Assembly: GCA_008690995.1 (NCBI GenBank) | Contig: VRMN01000001.1 | Span: 1-64,000, forward strand | Source of the DNA: Porphyridium purpureum | Taxonomy: Eukaryota > Rhodophyta > Bangiophyceae > Porphyridiales > Porphyridiaceae | Direction of reading: 5' to 3' | Length of the DNA stretch: 64,000 nucleotides | In this document: positions 17,006 to 27,228 of the stretch, piece after piece | How positions within the stretch are numbered: position 1 is the stretch's first letter | Layout: each line of letters opens with the position of its first letter | Made by a program: the position numbers and the translations under genes | The notes under the pieces: model-generated | Told to the model about the DNA's origin: nothing | Seen by the model: the letters and a program-made list of their open reading frames with translations, nothing else | Database searches by the model: none

Positions 17006-19864
17006 ATGCCGAATAGGAGCGGGCGCGCCGCGCGGATCGGGCTCGAGCCCGCCGCCGCGCAGACGCGCAGCACGCCGCAGACGAGGAAGCGCAAGCACGA
17101 GCCGGCGTCCGACGTCGTCGTGCCGGTAGAAGTACCCAAGGCAAAGCACAGGAAGGATAAGCAAGCGCGGCCGGCTGGGCAGACGACCAGGAGTGGTGCA
17201 GCGAGTCACGAGGCTGGCGCAGCTCACGCATTCTCGGCGCAAGCTCCTGCTTCGCTCAAAGTGCATCAGTGCTCCTTCATCGACTGGGATGTGCACAGCG
17301 TCGCTCGTATGGCATGCACAGCACGCAAAGTGCGCACGGAGCATGGTACAGAGCAGCTGGTCGCCGTAGCACGTGCAAACGGTGACCTCGAACTGCGCAC
17401 GTCTCGCCTCGCGTACCATGTTTGCTGGTACATGAGCGGTGACGCCTCTAACCCAGTGACTGCGCTCAGCTTTCCGCCGGCTTCCGCCGAAGCTGGGCAG
17501 TGTGCAGTAAGTGCGCTGCTTTGGGTGGCCAGGCTTGACGGATCGCTGACTCTGCTGGCCTTGGACGCCGAGCTGCAGTATTTTCAGCTGATGCAAATAC
17601 ACCCGGGTGGAGGCGCAATCTGGTGCATGTGCGCGATCGATACATATGTACTGCTGGGTTGCGAGGACGGCTGTGTCCGCGCAGTGAGCCTCTTTGATGA
17701 TGAAGATTACCGCGCGCATGCTGAAGTTGCCGTCACGAACAATGCACCAGAGGCCAGGAAGAATGCGTGGTCTCTTGCGCCCCTGCAAACGCGCATGTCT
17801 GTGCCAGGTCAGTCGCGCGTCGTAAGCTTGGCAAGCGACGGCCAGGTCGTCTTTGCTGGGGACTGCTCCGGTACCATTCGGAAGCTGGATGCTCGCTCGC
17901 TAAGTACCGTGGCGTCTATGGCTGTAAGTGGGCGTCATCCAGACACAGTTGTGTGGTGCTTGGTTCTCATACAGAATGAGGCGCATTATAATCGGCCGCA
18001 TGCAGTGCTGTCTTCTGATATATCGAGCCCTGCTTCACACCATGCACAGCTTTTATCGGGGGACTCGCGAGGAATCGTTTCTGTTTGGGACGTGGCCACC
18101 GCAACGAACGAGGCCGAGTTGCAAATTGAAAATCTGGCCGGTGACATACTTTGCATGGCACACGTGCCCTCGCGCCACGCGGAAGGCTGCGCGAGCATTT
18201 TTGTGGGCGCAGCAAACGGCGGCGTGGCGCTCATGCAGCAAAAGCAGCTGAGAAGCTCACACTGGGTCGCGCAGCGTGCGCGCGGCTTGCATACTGGAGA
18301 CGTACGCGTCCTTGTCTACGCGCAAGGCGTGAAACGTGTACTGTGTGCTGGCAATGACCGATCCGTCTCCATGTTTTCACCGTCCAAGTTTATGCTGAAC
18401 GAACCAGTGGTCCGTCTGTTTCCGTGGGCCTCGCCTGGTAAGGCCGCACCGGCGTACGTGCCGGCCATGCCCGGCGATATTGTCGACGGTAAATCGAACC
18501 ATTCGACTGTGGAAGACCCGGTTCACAGAGCGCGCGGTCTGCGACAAAGTTTGCTCGTTGCACACACCGATGCGTCTGTGGATGTATGGCAGCTTTCGGT
18601 GAACCGCGAGCCAGAGCGGTTGCTAACGCTGCGTCCAGCAGGAGGCGGGCTCAGCGGGAATATTTGCTGTGCGGCGCTCCTTCCAGGTTCAAATACTGAG
18701 ATGAATAGCTCGCGCGATCCTGCGCAGGCTTTGATGCCCGCAGGGCCTCTGTCGCTGCCGCACCAGCTGCTCGTGATCTCAGCCATGAGTGGCTTGCGAG
18801 TGTACAAGCTCACATTTGTGCACAAGCACATCATCGAAGTCGAGCCACTGGAGTGGAAGGAGCAGAGGCATCAGCTTTCTTCCGACCAGTTGCCGGCAAT
18901 CAAGTGCGCGTTCAGTATCCGCAACGACGCGCGGGCAGCTTCAACCCAAATAGCATGCGTTTCGGAGCGTGGTGATTTTGTGTATATCCTGCGCGTGGAC
19001 GGTGCGCACGCGTGGATCGAGACGCGCCTCGATTGGTTTGACATCTTACGGGAATCCGCAGTGCGCGATGGTGGGGTCGCTTCCACGCGCTCGGCGGATT
19101 CTGATGAAGACGACTCAGATGATGCTTCTGCGAACGCAGGAGCTGCAACGTCGGCATCGTTCATCACAGCCGCAGTAGCTGCTGACGGTGTCCAAGGCAT
19201 GTCTGATGAAGGCGGTCTCGCTGAGCTCTTCTTGGGTGACTCTGCAGGTAATGTGGTGGGGCTTCGATTTAGTCATGCAAACGTCGATGATTCGCGCATC
19301 CGCCACCGTGTCGTATGGAGCTCGAGTGGATCACAGCACGCCAAGTCATACATTACAAGCATGGCGTTGCAGAAAGATGAGCACAAGCAGCGGCTTGCGA
19401 TCATCACGAGCCCGCTACAAGTGATCACTTACGACTTTGCCAGCGGGTCTGGGCAGCGCGGCGCGGTTTCGTTGACACGGCCGGAAATCTCGCTACCGGG
19501 CTGCTATAGTGCTCCGGCGCATGCATTACGAAAGCAGTGGGGTAACTCGTACCCCGTGACCGGTACTCTCTTTTTAAGCGCGAACAGGCTCCTTTTGCAG
19601 GGCTTGGCGTGCGTGTGCATACTGACCCTTTCCGGCAGCGACAGCGTTGTTCGTGACGACGAATCACGCCACAAAGGCAAGGTACTTATGCGGCACGTGC
19701 TGGGGCGGTCTGGCGCAGCTGCTGCGCATGACAATGAACACATCAATGTGATTGGTGTTGGACTGCTCGCACCTGACCACATCGTAGCAGTGACCAAGTC
19801 CTGGATCGACATGCTCGCGATGCTTCCCGATGTGATTCCGCGAAAAGTGTTCCGCGAAGCGTAA
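17006..19864 (+). CDS. UTP4: UTP4/Cirhin, WD40 subunit of the U3 snoRNP (small-subunit processome)
   Basis: A 952-residue WD40 protein that works in the nucleolus in early 18S pre-rRNA processing. After a basic, Ser/Ala-rich tail (residues 1-85) comes the UTP4-type first blade (FIDWDVHSVARMAC; LVAVARANGDLELR), then LLWVARLDGSLTLL, GGAIWCM...VLLGCEDGCVRAV, SRVVSLASDGQVVFAGDCSGTIRKLD, TVVWCLVLI and LLSGDSRGIVSVWD. That spacing matches UTP4 rather than other WD40 proteins. The second propeller is more diverged, with an acidic Ser-rich insertion near 19090-19130. I chose the ATG at 17006 (MPNRSG); the frame is open upstream but only from a non-ATG codon. No intron is needed. Confidence 0.8.
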   Translation: MPNRSGRAARIGLEPAAAQTRSTPQTRKRKHEPASDVVVPVEVPKAKHRKDKQARPAGQTTRSGAASHEAGAAHAFSAQAPASLKVHQCSFIDWDVHSVARMACTARKVRTEHGTEQLVAVARANGDLELRTSRLAYHVCWYMSGDASNPVTALSFPPASAEAGQCAVSALLWVARLDGSLTLLALDAELQYFQLMQIHPGGGAIWCMCAIDTYVLLGCEDGCVRAVSLFDDEDYRAHAEVAVTNNAPEARKNAWSLAPLQTRMSVPGQSRVVSLASDGQVVFAGDCSGTIRKLDARSLSTVASMAVSGRHPDTVVWCLVLIQNEAHYNRPHAVLSSDISSPASHHAQLLSGDSRGIVSVWDVATATNEAELQIENLAGDILCMAHVPSRHAEGCASIFVGAANGGVALMQQKQLRSSHWVAQRARGLHTGDVRVLVYAQGVKRVLCAGNDRSVSMFSPSKFMLNEPVVRLFPWASPGKAAPAYVPAMPGDIVDGKSNHSTVEDPVHRARGLRQSLLVAHTDASVDVWQLSVNREPERLLTLRPAGGGLSGNICCAALLPGSNTEMNSSRDPAQALMPAGPLSLPHQLLVISAMSGLRVYKLTFVHKHIIEVEPLEWKEQRHQLSSDQLPAIKCAFSIRNDARAASTQIACVSERGDFVYILRVDGAHAWIETRLDWFDILRESAVRDGGVASTRSADSDEDDSDDASANAGAATSASFITAAVAADGVQGMSDEGGLAELFLGDSAGNVVGLRFSHANVDDSRIRHRVVWSSSGSQHAKSYITSMALQKDEHKQRLAIITSPLQVITYDFASGSGQRGAVSLTRPEISLPGCYSAPAHALRKQWGNSYPVTGTLFLSANRLLLQGLACVCILTLSGSDSVVRDDESRHKGKVLMRHVLGRSGAAAAHDNEHINVIGVGLLAPDHIVAVTKSWIDMLAMLPDVIPRKVFREA

Positions 19865-20216
19865 GGTCATGAGCAGCGGCATCGGAGTACAGAAAGAAAC
19901 CGCGCAGATCTGCGTGACTGAATGACTCTGAAGAAGCAGGCACCTAACTTGTTCATAAATCCAGAATCAGAAAAGAATTATCGTGTTCACGTCTGCTAAG
20001 ACCCCCGAGAAGTCCGAAACATGAAACGCTCTGCCGCAATCCGGAAGGGCCCCCAATTTGAAGAACTGTACTTTGATGAACCGATAAATTTATGATGTGC
20101 CGGCTTCGCGGTTCTAAGGTGCGACCAAATCGGATAGGGAACAGTCAAATTTTTCAGAAAAAATAGTTAATTAATAGTAAATTTTTATCTTTTGCTATGC
20201 AAGAATGCGAGGTGCG
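19865..20216. other. UTP4 3' flank up to copia-1
   Basis: About 350 bp, AT-rich toward the copia insertion. No frame or RNA gene recognised. It probably holds the UTP4 terminator. Confidence 0.5.
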
Positions 20217-20221
20217 CACTC

Positions 20222-20576
20222 TGTTGAAGTACGCCCCCGGCGTAAACCCTGCAAAGTCAAGAAACGGTTTACTTTGTAATACCACTCGCGTCAAAAACAT
20301 ATTCGCCTACCCAAACGCTACACTCAAAATTTCCACCCTACTCCTTGGCCCTGCAGCATTTTATACCCCTGTAGCTGCACTGTGGCGGCGGCGCGGAGAT
20401 GCAAAGCGACAAGGAAACGTCAGTGTGGACTTCTAGAAACGTCGCAAACATACGTGCCCATGGCTCGTGCTAGCACGCAGGCTCGCACCCGACCGAACAC
20501 ATTAAACAGTCCAAACAGTCCAAGTCGTTGACCCGGATAACCATTCAACCATTAACCATTTGCACGTACATCAACA
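20222..20576 (-). repeat. Copia-1 3' LTR
   Basis: A 355-bp LTR with terminal TGTTGA/TCAACA inverted repeats and a TATAAAA box on the minus strand near 20360. The pol frame ends inside it, at 20552. Confidence 0.92.
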
Positions 20577-23500
20577 CACTCCCGTCGGTCCGTGTTAGCC
20601 TGCGCTAGATTCGCAACCTCAACGCCCAACATGCGTTCACGAAGTGAGCGGAAAGCTTTTCCTTGCAGGGGCTTGGTGTGAGCGTCCGCCACCATCTGCT
20701 CCGTGGGGCAGTACGTCATCTCTATCTCGCCGCATGCAACTCTGTCGCTGACGAAGAAGTGCCTCAGAGCAATGTGTCGGGTCCGCGACGAGTTGGGACG
20801 CCCGTTACGAACTAATTTCATGGTGGCCTCGTTATCTTGGTACAACAGGGTGCTGAGGCACTCCACACCGAGCCCTCGCAGCAACCTCTCGATCCAGAGA
20901 GCTTGACCTATGCAGTCACTGATGGCGACTAGCTCTGCCTCTGTTGAGCTCTTGGACGCGAGACTCTGACGGCTGCTCTTCCCGTACACCGTTCCGCGGC
21001 CCAGGCTGACCATGCAGCCAGAGTGGCTCTTCATGTCGCTGTGCACACCAAAGGACGCGTCAATGAAACAGTGCACGCGCGGCGCTCCGACGCACCCAAG
21101 TGTGAGCCCCAGCTCGCGCGTTCCTTGCAAGTACTGCACAACCCTGCGCAGCTTTTCTCTGTCTTGTTCGGTTGGGGCTTGTACTCGACCCGTCAAGAAT
21201 GATGCCGCGACCAGCAGATCTGGTCTCGCCCTCTTGCTGAGATAAAGAAGTTGACAGGCTGTCGTGTGGAAGGCTCTCGCGGAGGAAGCAGCCAGCAATG
21301 GCGAGTCTTGAACCTGAAACAGGTCGTCCAATGCGGGGGTTTTGCCACCGACCTTACCCAGCACAAATGGCTCGGCCTGCTCAATGATCTTGTCCGCGTA
21401 TGCGGGCATCCTGACGGTAACTTGACCAGGTTGGTTATAGTCAAAAACCATTTGTAAATATTCAATCACACTGCCGCTGCGCATCGTGAGCACTCCGTAC
21501 TCCGGCTCGAGTCCCTTTACCAGTTTGACGATCGCGGCGTCGTTTACAGCCATAATCTTCATGTCGTCCACGTGTAAAGCTAACCAGGTGTCGTCTTCAT
21601 CGCTTCTGAACACGCAATAGTCTACCATGCTTCTTTGGTATCCCAACGCCGCGAGGCTTCGACATAGATGGTCATACCATAACTTTGCGCTCGTCCGGCA
21701 ACCATATAATGCTTTCTTCAAGCGACAGACTAATGTACCTGAAGCAGACAAATGGCTCTGGAGTGTCGGATCAGCGGTCGTCATACACTTCGCCAGCGCC
21801 TTTGCGAACCGAACGAAAACGGGTGGATCACCGCTTGGCATCACTGCATTCAAATACGCACCTGGAAAATCTACACTGGCAACCTTTCTCCCTTGTGTTG
21901 CTGACATGGCAGCAAGCGCAAACAACGACTCAGTAGCGACTGTTGGGGACGACGTATTTGGGTACAACTCCGGATCCTGTCGATCACCCCCAGCAACCAG
22001 TCGAGCTTTCAAGCGCACAAGCTCTCCGGTTTGTGGATCACGTTTCTCCGTCACAAACAAATGCACGGGCAAAACATTGCGCAACTCGTCTTCACTGAGT
22101 CTCCTTGTCACAGGCTCAAACACGTCGTGACCATTGGACCCCAACTGCACGAGCTCGCTCATGACCGATTCAAGTGCAGGCTCGCCATACTCCTGGACTG
22201 CTCTCAACCATGAGACGGTCGGCGCTTTCAAACAGTGCGCTTGGACAAACTCTGTAATTAGAGCTAGCCTAATTCTACGCCTTTTTGCTTCCCCTGCGTA
22301 TGTATTGCACCCGTCACTTCCGCCTTGATCCGCTGCCGTTCTTTTGGTGCTAAGTCCGCCGACAGAAGCCGGTCCAGCCTGTTCACCATGTCCGTCCAGT
22401 ACGTTTTTCGTTGTCATTGTGCAATCTGCGAGATCCCACTCTGCAGGTGCCCCTTCGACCACGCCGACTTGAACAGCCTGACCTTCGCCTAAGACGTCGT
22501 GATCGTCGCTGACCTGGTAGGCAGCAGCACGTTTGTCAAGCGCGTGGATCTGTTCCTGCAGAATGGCCTCTTTTCGAGATAATTCCTCAATTCTTTTCTC
22601 GATTGCTTCGACCCGCACTCCCGGATTTTCCTCTGCGTTTTCTCCCGCTCCTGGATTACGGTTCGGTTGTGATGATTCTACTACTGCTGACGTGCGCGAA
22701 TTCTCCAGAGTTTCTTCATGTTCATTCGCAGAACGCGCTGCACGTGTCTCGCTAAACGCTCCGGCTGACAAGGTCAACCCACTAGCTGTTCGAGTCGCTG
22801 CTGCCCCAGCTGGCTTGCCTGCCTCCCGTCCGGCGGTGTCATGTTTTTCTGCCTCATGCTCATGATCTTCTGTCGTGAGTTCAAGGCGCGCAGTGCCACG
22901 CATGGCGTTAACAGCGGCAACAACCTCTTGTGTAATGACAGTTTTCCTCCACCGTTGTCTGCGCAACTCTTTCTGCGACGCGAGGTTTAGAAAAGCCCAC
23001 GTTCCTTCAACATTGCCTACCGGGTATAGAGCTATACAGCCGGTGGCGCGTGGTGTCATCGTGTTGTCCACCTTGGCATTCATGATGAGAACGTAATCGC
23101 CAAAACCGAGACTCACATCGGCTGTGCTGCTAACTTTTCGCCCGGTCATTCTGGTCCACGGAGTCTCGTCATCTCGCCAACCTGTGCTGCTTGGTACGAT
23201 GTTGGCCCGGTGAGTTACATACTTCATTAGCGCTGGAACCAAGCTGGTCGGCAATGCAAAGGGTAGGCCATGGATGACAGCCCTCGCTATGTCCTTCAGC
23301 GTTCGATTGGCACGCTCCACTGCTGGTACGGCCTCTTTCGCTCCCGTGACATTTGGTAATATGCCGGACCTTTTCATGTCATCAACGATAGCAACAATCC
23401 CCGATTCCGGGTCCGACTTGATGACCCTGATCACCACGTTGTGACCTCGCAAACTGGCAATTTGTTCTTGCAGTGCCCGGCGCAGCTCCCATGACGTCTT

Positions 23501-24382
23501 TGCTCTGATCGCTGTTGTCAGAATGAAGTGCATTGGTTTCACGACAGAAATCAAGAAGGCTTGTCCGCAGAGAAAGTGGATATCCGAATGCATCTCTTGG
23601 TAGACCTCCTCATTTCTTATCGGGACGTAGCCAACTTCCGTAGGCTTGTGTCCAGTTGCCTTTCCTTTGATCGCGGCTTCGCTTGGGCCAAACAATTGTT
23701 CGGCTCTCTCTGCATCCCGCGCGGCCAAATTACAATTTTCAACATCCCCGCGCCTAAGCACTTTTTTCAGCACGTCGAACGAAGGGAATCCCAAGCGACG
23801 TTGTAAGTCGCGCGCTTGTTCTGCCCGGGCTATCTCTTGCTTTGTGAAGGGCGAAGGTTTGCCGCCACTAGGTAACGGTAAAGCTGAACGCTCCATGGAG
23901 TTGTGGCGGCTGTCAGTGGAGAAGCATTTGTGTGCGGGAATGTTGTCAAGATCGTGCGTCAGGCCATTGCAAGGAGCTGCGTATGCGTTTATCTTACCAC
24001 TTACGCAACAGATATCCGCCACATACAGCCCCTGGTCCTGTCTGAAACGCACTTCCTTGTTGTCAACATCCAGAACAACAAACACGTCCCCGGCCATGTC
24101 ATACTTGGTGCCCTTGTCTTCGTTCCTCAGCTTGGCGAATGACAAGATGTTCCCGGCCACTTTCTGCGAGTAGTACACTTCGCCAAATTTGGTGTCGGCA
24201 ATCTCGTCAATAAATATTCCACTTGATCCGGCGTCAATTCCGTGCAGCACGACCTTCCGGTCCGTCTTGCGCACGTTCGTAACCGCCTCACCACTCGAAA
24301 AGATATGCTCCGAAGCCATTGTATCAAGGCCCACTGTGGCCGCTTCCCTGTTTGTCGCCCGGTGGACATACACGTGTCGCAA
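20552..24382 (-). CDS. Copia-1 Pol (integrase-RT-RNase H)
   Basis: A 1276-residue Pol in copia order. The N-terminal protease-like and gag-pre-integrase regions come first (LGFPSFDVLKKVL), then the integrase core (MHSDIHFLCGQAF; VIKSDPESGIV; PAVERANRTLKDIAR). An acidic, coiled-coil spacer follows, then the RT (KVASVDFPGAYLNAVMPSGD; CRLKKALYGCRTSAKLWYDHL; LALHVDDMKIM) and RNase H (KSSTEAELVAISDCI; DNEATMKL). Integrase before RT defines Ty1/copia. The stop lies within the 3' LTR. It looks intact. Confidence 0.92.
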   Translation of the reverse strand: MRHVYVHRATNREAATVGLDTMASEHIFSSGEAVTNVRKTDRKVVLHGIDAGSSGIFIDEIADTKFGEVYYSQKVAGNILSFAKLRNEDKGTKYDMAGDVFVVLDVDNKEVRFRQDQGLYVADICCVSGKINAYAAPCNGLTHDLDNIPAHKCFSTDSRHNSMERSALPLPSGGKPSPFTKQEIARAEQARDLQRRLGFPSFDVLKKVLRRGDVENCNLAARDAERAEQLFGPSEAAIKGKATGHKPTEVGYVPIRNEEVYQEMHSDIHFLCGQAFLISVVKPMHFILTTAIRAKTSWELRRALQEQIASLRGHNVVIRVIKSDPESGIVAIVDDMKRSGILPNVTGAKEAVPAVERANRTLKDIARAVIHGLPFALPTSLVPALMKYVTHRANIVPSSTGWRDDETPWTRMTGRKVSSTADVSLGFGDYVLIMNAKVDNTMTPRATGCIALYPVGNVEGTWAFLNLASQKELRRQRWRKTVITQEVVAAVNAMRGTARLELTTEDHEHEAEKHDTAGREAGKPAGAAATRTASGLTLSAGAFSETRAARSANEHEETLENSRTSAVVESSQPNRNPGAGENAEENPGVRVEAIEKRIEELSRKEAILQEQIHALDKRAAAYQVSDDHDVLGEGQAVQVGVVEGAPAEWDLADCTMTTKNVLDGHGEQAGPASVGGLSTKRTAADQGGSDGCNTYAGEAKRRRIRLALITEFVQAHCLKAPTVSWLRAVQEYGEPALESVMSELVQLGSNGHDVFEPVTRRLSEDELRNVLPVHLFVTEKRDPQTGELVRLKARLVAGGDRQDPELYPNTSSPTVATESLFALAAMSATQGRKVASVDFPGAYLNAVMPSGDPPVFVRFAKALAKCMTTADPTLQSHLSASGTLVCRLKKALYGCRTSAKLWYDHLCRSLAALGYQRSMVDYCVFRSDEDDTWLALHVDDMKIMAVNDAAIVKLVKGLEPEYGVLTMRSGSVIEYLQMVFDYNQPGQVTVRMPAYADKIIEQAEPFVLGKVGGKTPALDDLFQVQDSPLLAASSARAFHTTACQLLYLSKRARPDLLVAASFLTGRVQAPTEQDREKLRRVVQYLQGTRELGLTLGCVGAPRVHCFIDASFGVHSDMKSHSGCMVSLGRGTVYGKSSRQSLASKSSTEAELVAISDCIGQALWIERLLRGLGVECLSTLLYQDNEATMKLVRNGRPNSSRTRHIALRHFFVSDRVACGEIEMTYCPTEQMVADAHTKPLQGKAFRSLRERMLGVEVANLAQANTDRRECVDVRANG

Positions 24383-24394
24383 CGGGCCGCTTCC

Positions 24395-25426
24395 TCACTC
24401 GACCGTGCGCTCTTTCTTGAGCTCCAGCTTAAGTTCCTGAAGTTGACGCTGGCACTCGCCAAGTTTTTCTTCCATGGTTCGTGTGTGAGCGTCCCTGGTC
24501 TGGTTCCTTTCCAGTGCCCTCTTCTTCTTCCAGCAGTTCTTCTCCAGGTGTCCCGGGATACCACAAAAATGACACTTCCCCTTGGAACCGCCTACATCAG
24601 CTTTTGCAACCGCAGCTATCGCTTCACCACTTACAGTGGCCGCCTCGATGGCTAACTGGGCTTCATTGGATTGCGCAACTGAAACGGACACATAACCAGG
24701 CGCATACTTGTACGCGGAGACGTACAAAACCACGTCCTGAACGCTTGCAAATTGTCGCTCGGCATTGTGGGCTTGGCGAATTGCCTCTGCGAAGCGCGAC
24801 CGCTCCAACTTATGGAAGAACTCTTCCGCCTGACGCGCTGCACTCATCTCCTCGCCTACAAGGGCGAGAACCATCGCTGCGGCCGCAAACCTGGTTTTGA
24901 AATCATCCAGAGAATCTGCTCCAATTTCTATAGCTTGAAACCGCTCACGTGCAAATGTACGGCAACGATCCACGGATGCGCCATTCGGTGTCAGGTGCAC
25001 CACGACGATTAGATTTTTCAGCTGGAGAGGATCGTTGCGAGATCTTTCAAGCATCTCAAACTGCGGGCGAGCAGAAAGAGCCGCAACGGAAGACGTAGAC
25101 AGCTGTCCGCGCATAATCGCATAGATTCTGGACCTCGCGAGCTCCATATCCGCGCTCCATTTGAGCGCGGTGCTCAACTGTGATTTGGCGATTTCCTTGT
25201 CTCTCCAGTTGTCGGGCTCCTCTGCGTCCGGTAGGGCCGGGCCCTCTGGGTACCTCGCATTATTGAGGTCGAAAATCGCTCCGAGCAACCCAAATTCAAC
25301 AGCTGTGTAGCCTCCAAGCGCACGGAGCCATTCCGTGACTTCCTCGGCCGGCCGCATCTCGGTCGCATCATACCTCAGTAGCGGGAGTCCCTCCGTTACT
25401 CCCTTTTCGCCAATCTTCTTGGCCAT
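24395..25426 (-). CDS. Copia-1 Gag
   Basis: A 343-residue Gag with a UBN2-like N-terminal half (DELGADSLDDFKTRFAAA region) and a CCHC knuckle CHFCGIPGHLEKNC near residue 285, then a basic, coiled-coil-prone C terminus. gag and pol are adjacent and in the same phase, compatible with the read-through or single-polyprotein strategies known in retroelements. Confidence 0.85.
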   Translation of the reverse strand: MAKKIGEKGVTEGLPLLRYDATEMRPAEEVTEWLRALGGYTAVEFGLLGAIFDLNNARYPEGPALPDAEEPDNWRDKEIAKSQLSTALKWSADMELARSRIYAIMRGQLSTSSVAALSARPQFEMLERSRNDPLQLKNLIVVVHLTPNGASVDRCRTFARERFQAIEIGADSLDDFKTRFAAAAMVLALVGEEMSAARQAEEFFHKLERSRFAEAIRQAHNAERQFASVQDVVLYVSAYKYAPGYVSVSVAQSNEAQLAIEAATVSGEAIAAVAKADVGGSKGKCHFCGIPGHLEKNCWKKKRALERNQTRDAHTRTMEEKLGECQRQLQELKLELKKERTVE

Positions 25427-25552
25427 TTTGTCTGCCGCACGCCGCTCGAACTTCCTGTCAGCGCCGTCGGCCTTGTCCCCCCGTACCCTTGACCGGAGAT
25501 CCTACTTCCGCTCGTACTCTTGACGAAGCGGAGGAAGCGTTGAATGTTTTTG

Positions 25553-25907
25553 TGTTGAAGTACGCCCCCGGCGTAAACCCTGCAAAGTCAAGAAACGGTT
25601 TACTTTGTAATACCACTCGCGTCAAAAACATATTCGCCTACCCAAACGCTACACTCAAAATTTCCACCCTACTCCTTGGCCCTGCAGCATTTTATACCCC
25701 TGTAGCTGCACTGTGGCGGCGGCGCGGAGATGCAAAGCGACAAGGAAACGTCAGTGTGGACTTCTAGAAACGTCGCAAACATACGTGCCCATGGCTCGTG
25801 CTAGCACGCAGGCTCGCACCCGACCGAACACATTAAACAGTCCAAACAGTCCAAGTCGTTGACCCGGATAACCATTCAACCATTAACCATTTGCACGTAC
25901 ATCAACA
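25553..25907 (-). repeat. Copia-1 5' LTR
   Basis: The second 355-bp copy, identical by eye, with the same TATAAAA box. It would drive minus-strand transcription into the leader and gag. Confidence 0.92.
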
Positions 25908-25912
25908 CACTC

Positions 25913-26227
25913 GCGTGGGTACAGTCGCGTGAGGCGAGGGCAGACCGTGTGAAGTTGCCGGTCCCGCTCGTCGGTGGGAAGCGGCGGGCTTGATGTGATG
26001 TGATGTGACTTGACCAGTGTGACGCTGGGCACTGATGTGGCTTGACTCGAATGGGTCAGAGCGCATTACCAAGCACCCGGCGGGCGTCTATAAAGAGGCG
26101 AGGCCGCGCACTCATGGCGGAGTGGAAACAGGCGTAAGAGTAAGGACGATTGGATAGGGACATCTAGATTAAAAAGTTTTGATTTGAGACAGTCGTCTGC
26201 ACACTTTGTGTGTCTCTAGTAGGGGGT
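25913..26227. other. Spacer right of copia-1 with TATA-like box
   Basis: About 315 bp between the copia target duplication and the Tc3-like fragment. It has a short tgatgtgatgtgatgtgac repeat and a tctataaagagg box near 26090 that looks like a core promoter, but no supported gene follows. It may be a remnant of another element's LTR. Confidence 0.4.
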
Positions 26228-26833
26228 ACAGTTAGCATCGAGTCGCTAACTTTATTGCTATGAAAGTAGAACGGCGGAGTTCGTCTGCAACGGTTACGAC
26301 GAAATTTGTGGCTCAAAACGGACAGGGGACACTGCGTGGAAGCGAAATATCTCGGACGTCGGCGGTTCAGTGTAAGCGGAAAAGTGCGGATCCATCGCAG
26401 CTCGTAACGAGTTCCATTTTGACTCCATGGGGCGCAATATTGGCCTTACGGGCGAGGAGAAAGGACGTATCCAGGGTCTCCGAAAGTCGGGCAACAGCGT
26501 GAGAGTTATTGCGACCAAAATTGGGCGCTCTAAGAACGTGGTTTTCAGCTATTTGTCGGCTCCAAACGGCTACTGCCAGAAATATACCAATGTGAACGCT
26601 TTAAAGCTGACTGAGGCGGTCAAAACGAAGATTTTTAACATCGCTAAGCTTCCGAACATTCACACGGCACGTCAGGTTCAAGCAGCTCTGCGAATTCGTG
26701 GAGCAAAACCAATCCAAAGCTTGACGACAATCAGGAAGGCAATGAGTGTCACGCATGCATACCGCAAAATTCCAGCTTGTCCGCCACTGACACTCAATCG
26801 CAAGCTCAAGAGGCTGGCCTGGGCCAGGCATCA
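26228..26833 (+). pseudogene. Tc3-like transposase, N-terminal fragment cut by gypsy-2
   Basis: The frame from 26427 encodes the bipartite HTH DNA-binding part of a Tc3-type transposase (LTGEEKGRIQGLRKSGNSVR; IGRSKNVVFSYL) and part of the linker (LNRKLKRLAWARHHV). It stops exactly where the gypsy-2 LTR begins at 26834. The catalytic DDE domain is absent, and the missing half is not found on the other side of gypsy-2. The left end may lie near 26229 (cagttagcatcgagtcgc). Confidence 0.75.
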
Positions 26834-27109
26834 TGTTACCAATGCTGTGCCTTTTTTACTCTGCTTCTTACCTCTTCTCTCTCCGAGCAAGACCTGACCG
26901 GCTAGTCCGGGCAGGCGCGTCGCCTTTTTATACCCTTACTTCCGCCAGGGACAGCAAGGCGCCAAGAGAAATGACAATGCAAATCATTGGCATTTCTGCG
27001 CGTGTCTAGAAGGTTCTGGAACCTCTAGAAGCTTCTAGAAACGGTTAAACGGCTTACCGGTTTCGGATTAACCGAACCGTTCTAGGTGACTGGGGTCGAA
27101 CGGATAACA
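26834..27109 (-). repeat. Gypsy-2 3' LTR (276 bp)
   Basis: Starts TGTTATCCG and ends GGTAACA on the minus strand, with a TATAAAAAG box near 26927. A polypurine tract, GAGGGGGGGAGA, lies immediately outside at 27110-27121. Confidence 0.9.
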
Positions 27110-27228
27110 TCTCCCCCCCTCTTGGCTCGACGTCTCGGCGAGACTTCAAACTAAGTTGCATTCTTGGCTCGAGGAACCCGCGCTCCGGGAGAAAACCTCT
27201 GCCTAGCAAACTTTTGACAATTCCCAAG

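Larger units (their letters stand above)
20222..25907 (-). mobile_element. Ty1/copia LTR retrotransposon, copia-1, looks whole
   Basis: A 5.69-kb minus-strand element bounded by two 355-bp LTRs (TGTTGA...TCAACA) that look identical, and flanked by the 5-bp target duplication cactc (20217-20221 and 25908-25912). It encodes gag (24395-25426) and a copia-order pol (protease/integrase/RT/RNase H, 20552-24382). The identical LTRs indicate a very recent insertion. The element looks whole. Confidence 0.94.

Noticed and set aside
15529-17016. Long plus-strand frame opposite the dehydrogenase
   Set aside because: An antisense frame produced by GC-rich codon usage; no motif, and the opposite strand has clear catalytic residues.
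16430-17788. Minus-strand frame of 452 codons opposite the start of UTP4
   Set aside because: Antisense shadow in GC-rich DNA; UTP4 WD40 motifs on the other strand are convincing.
20197-20436. 79-codon plus-strand frame repeated at 25489-25767
   Set aside because: It is the copia-1 LTR read on the wrong strand.
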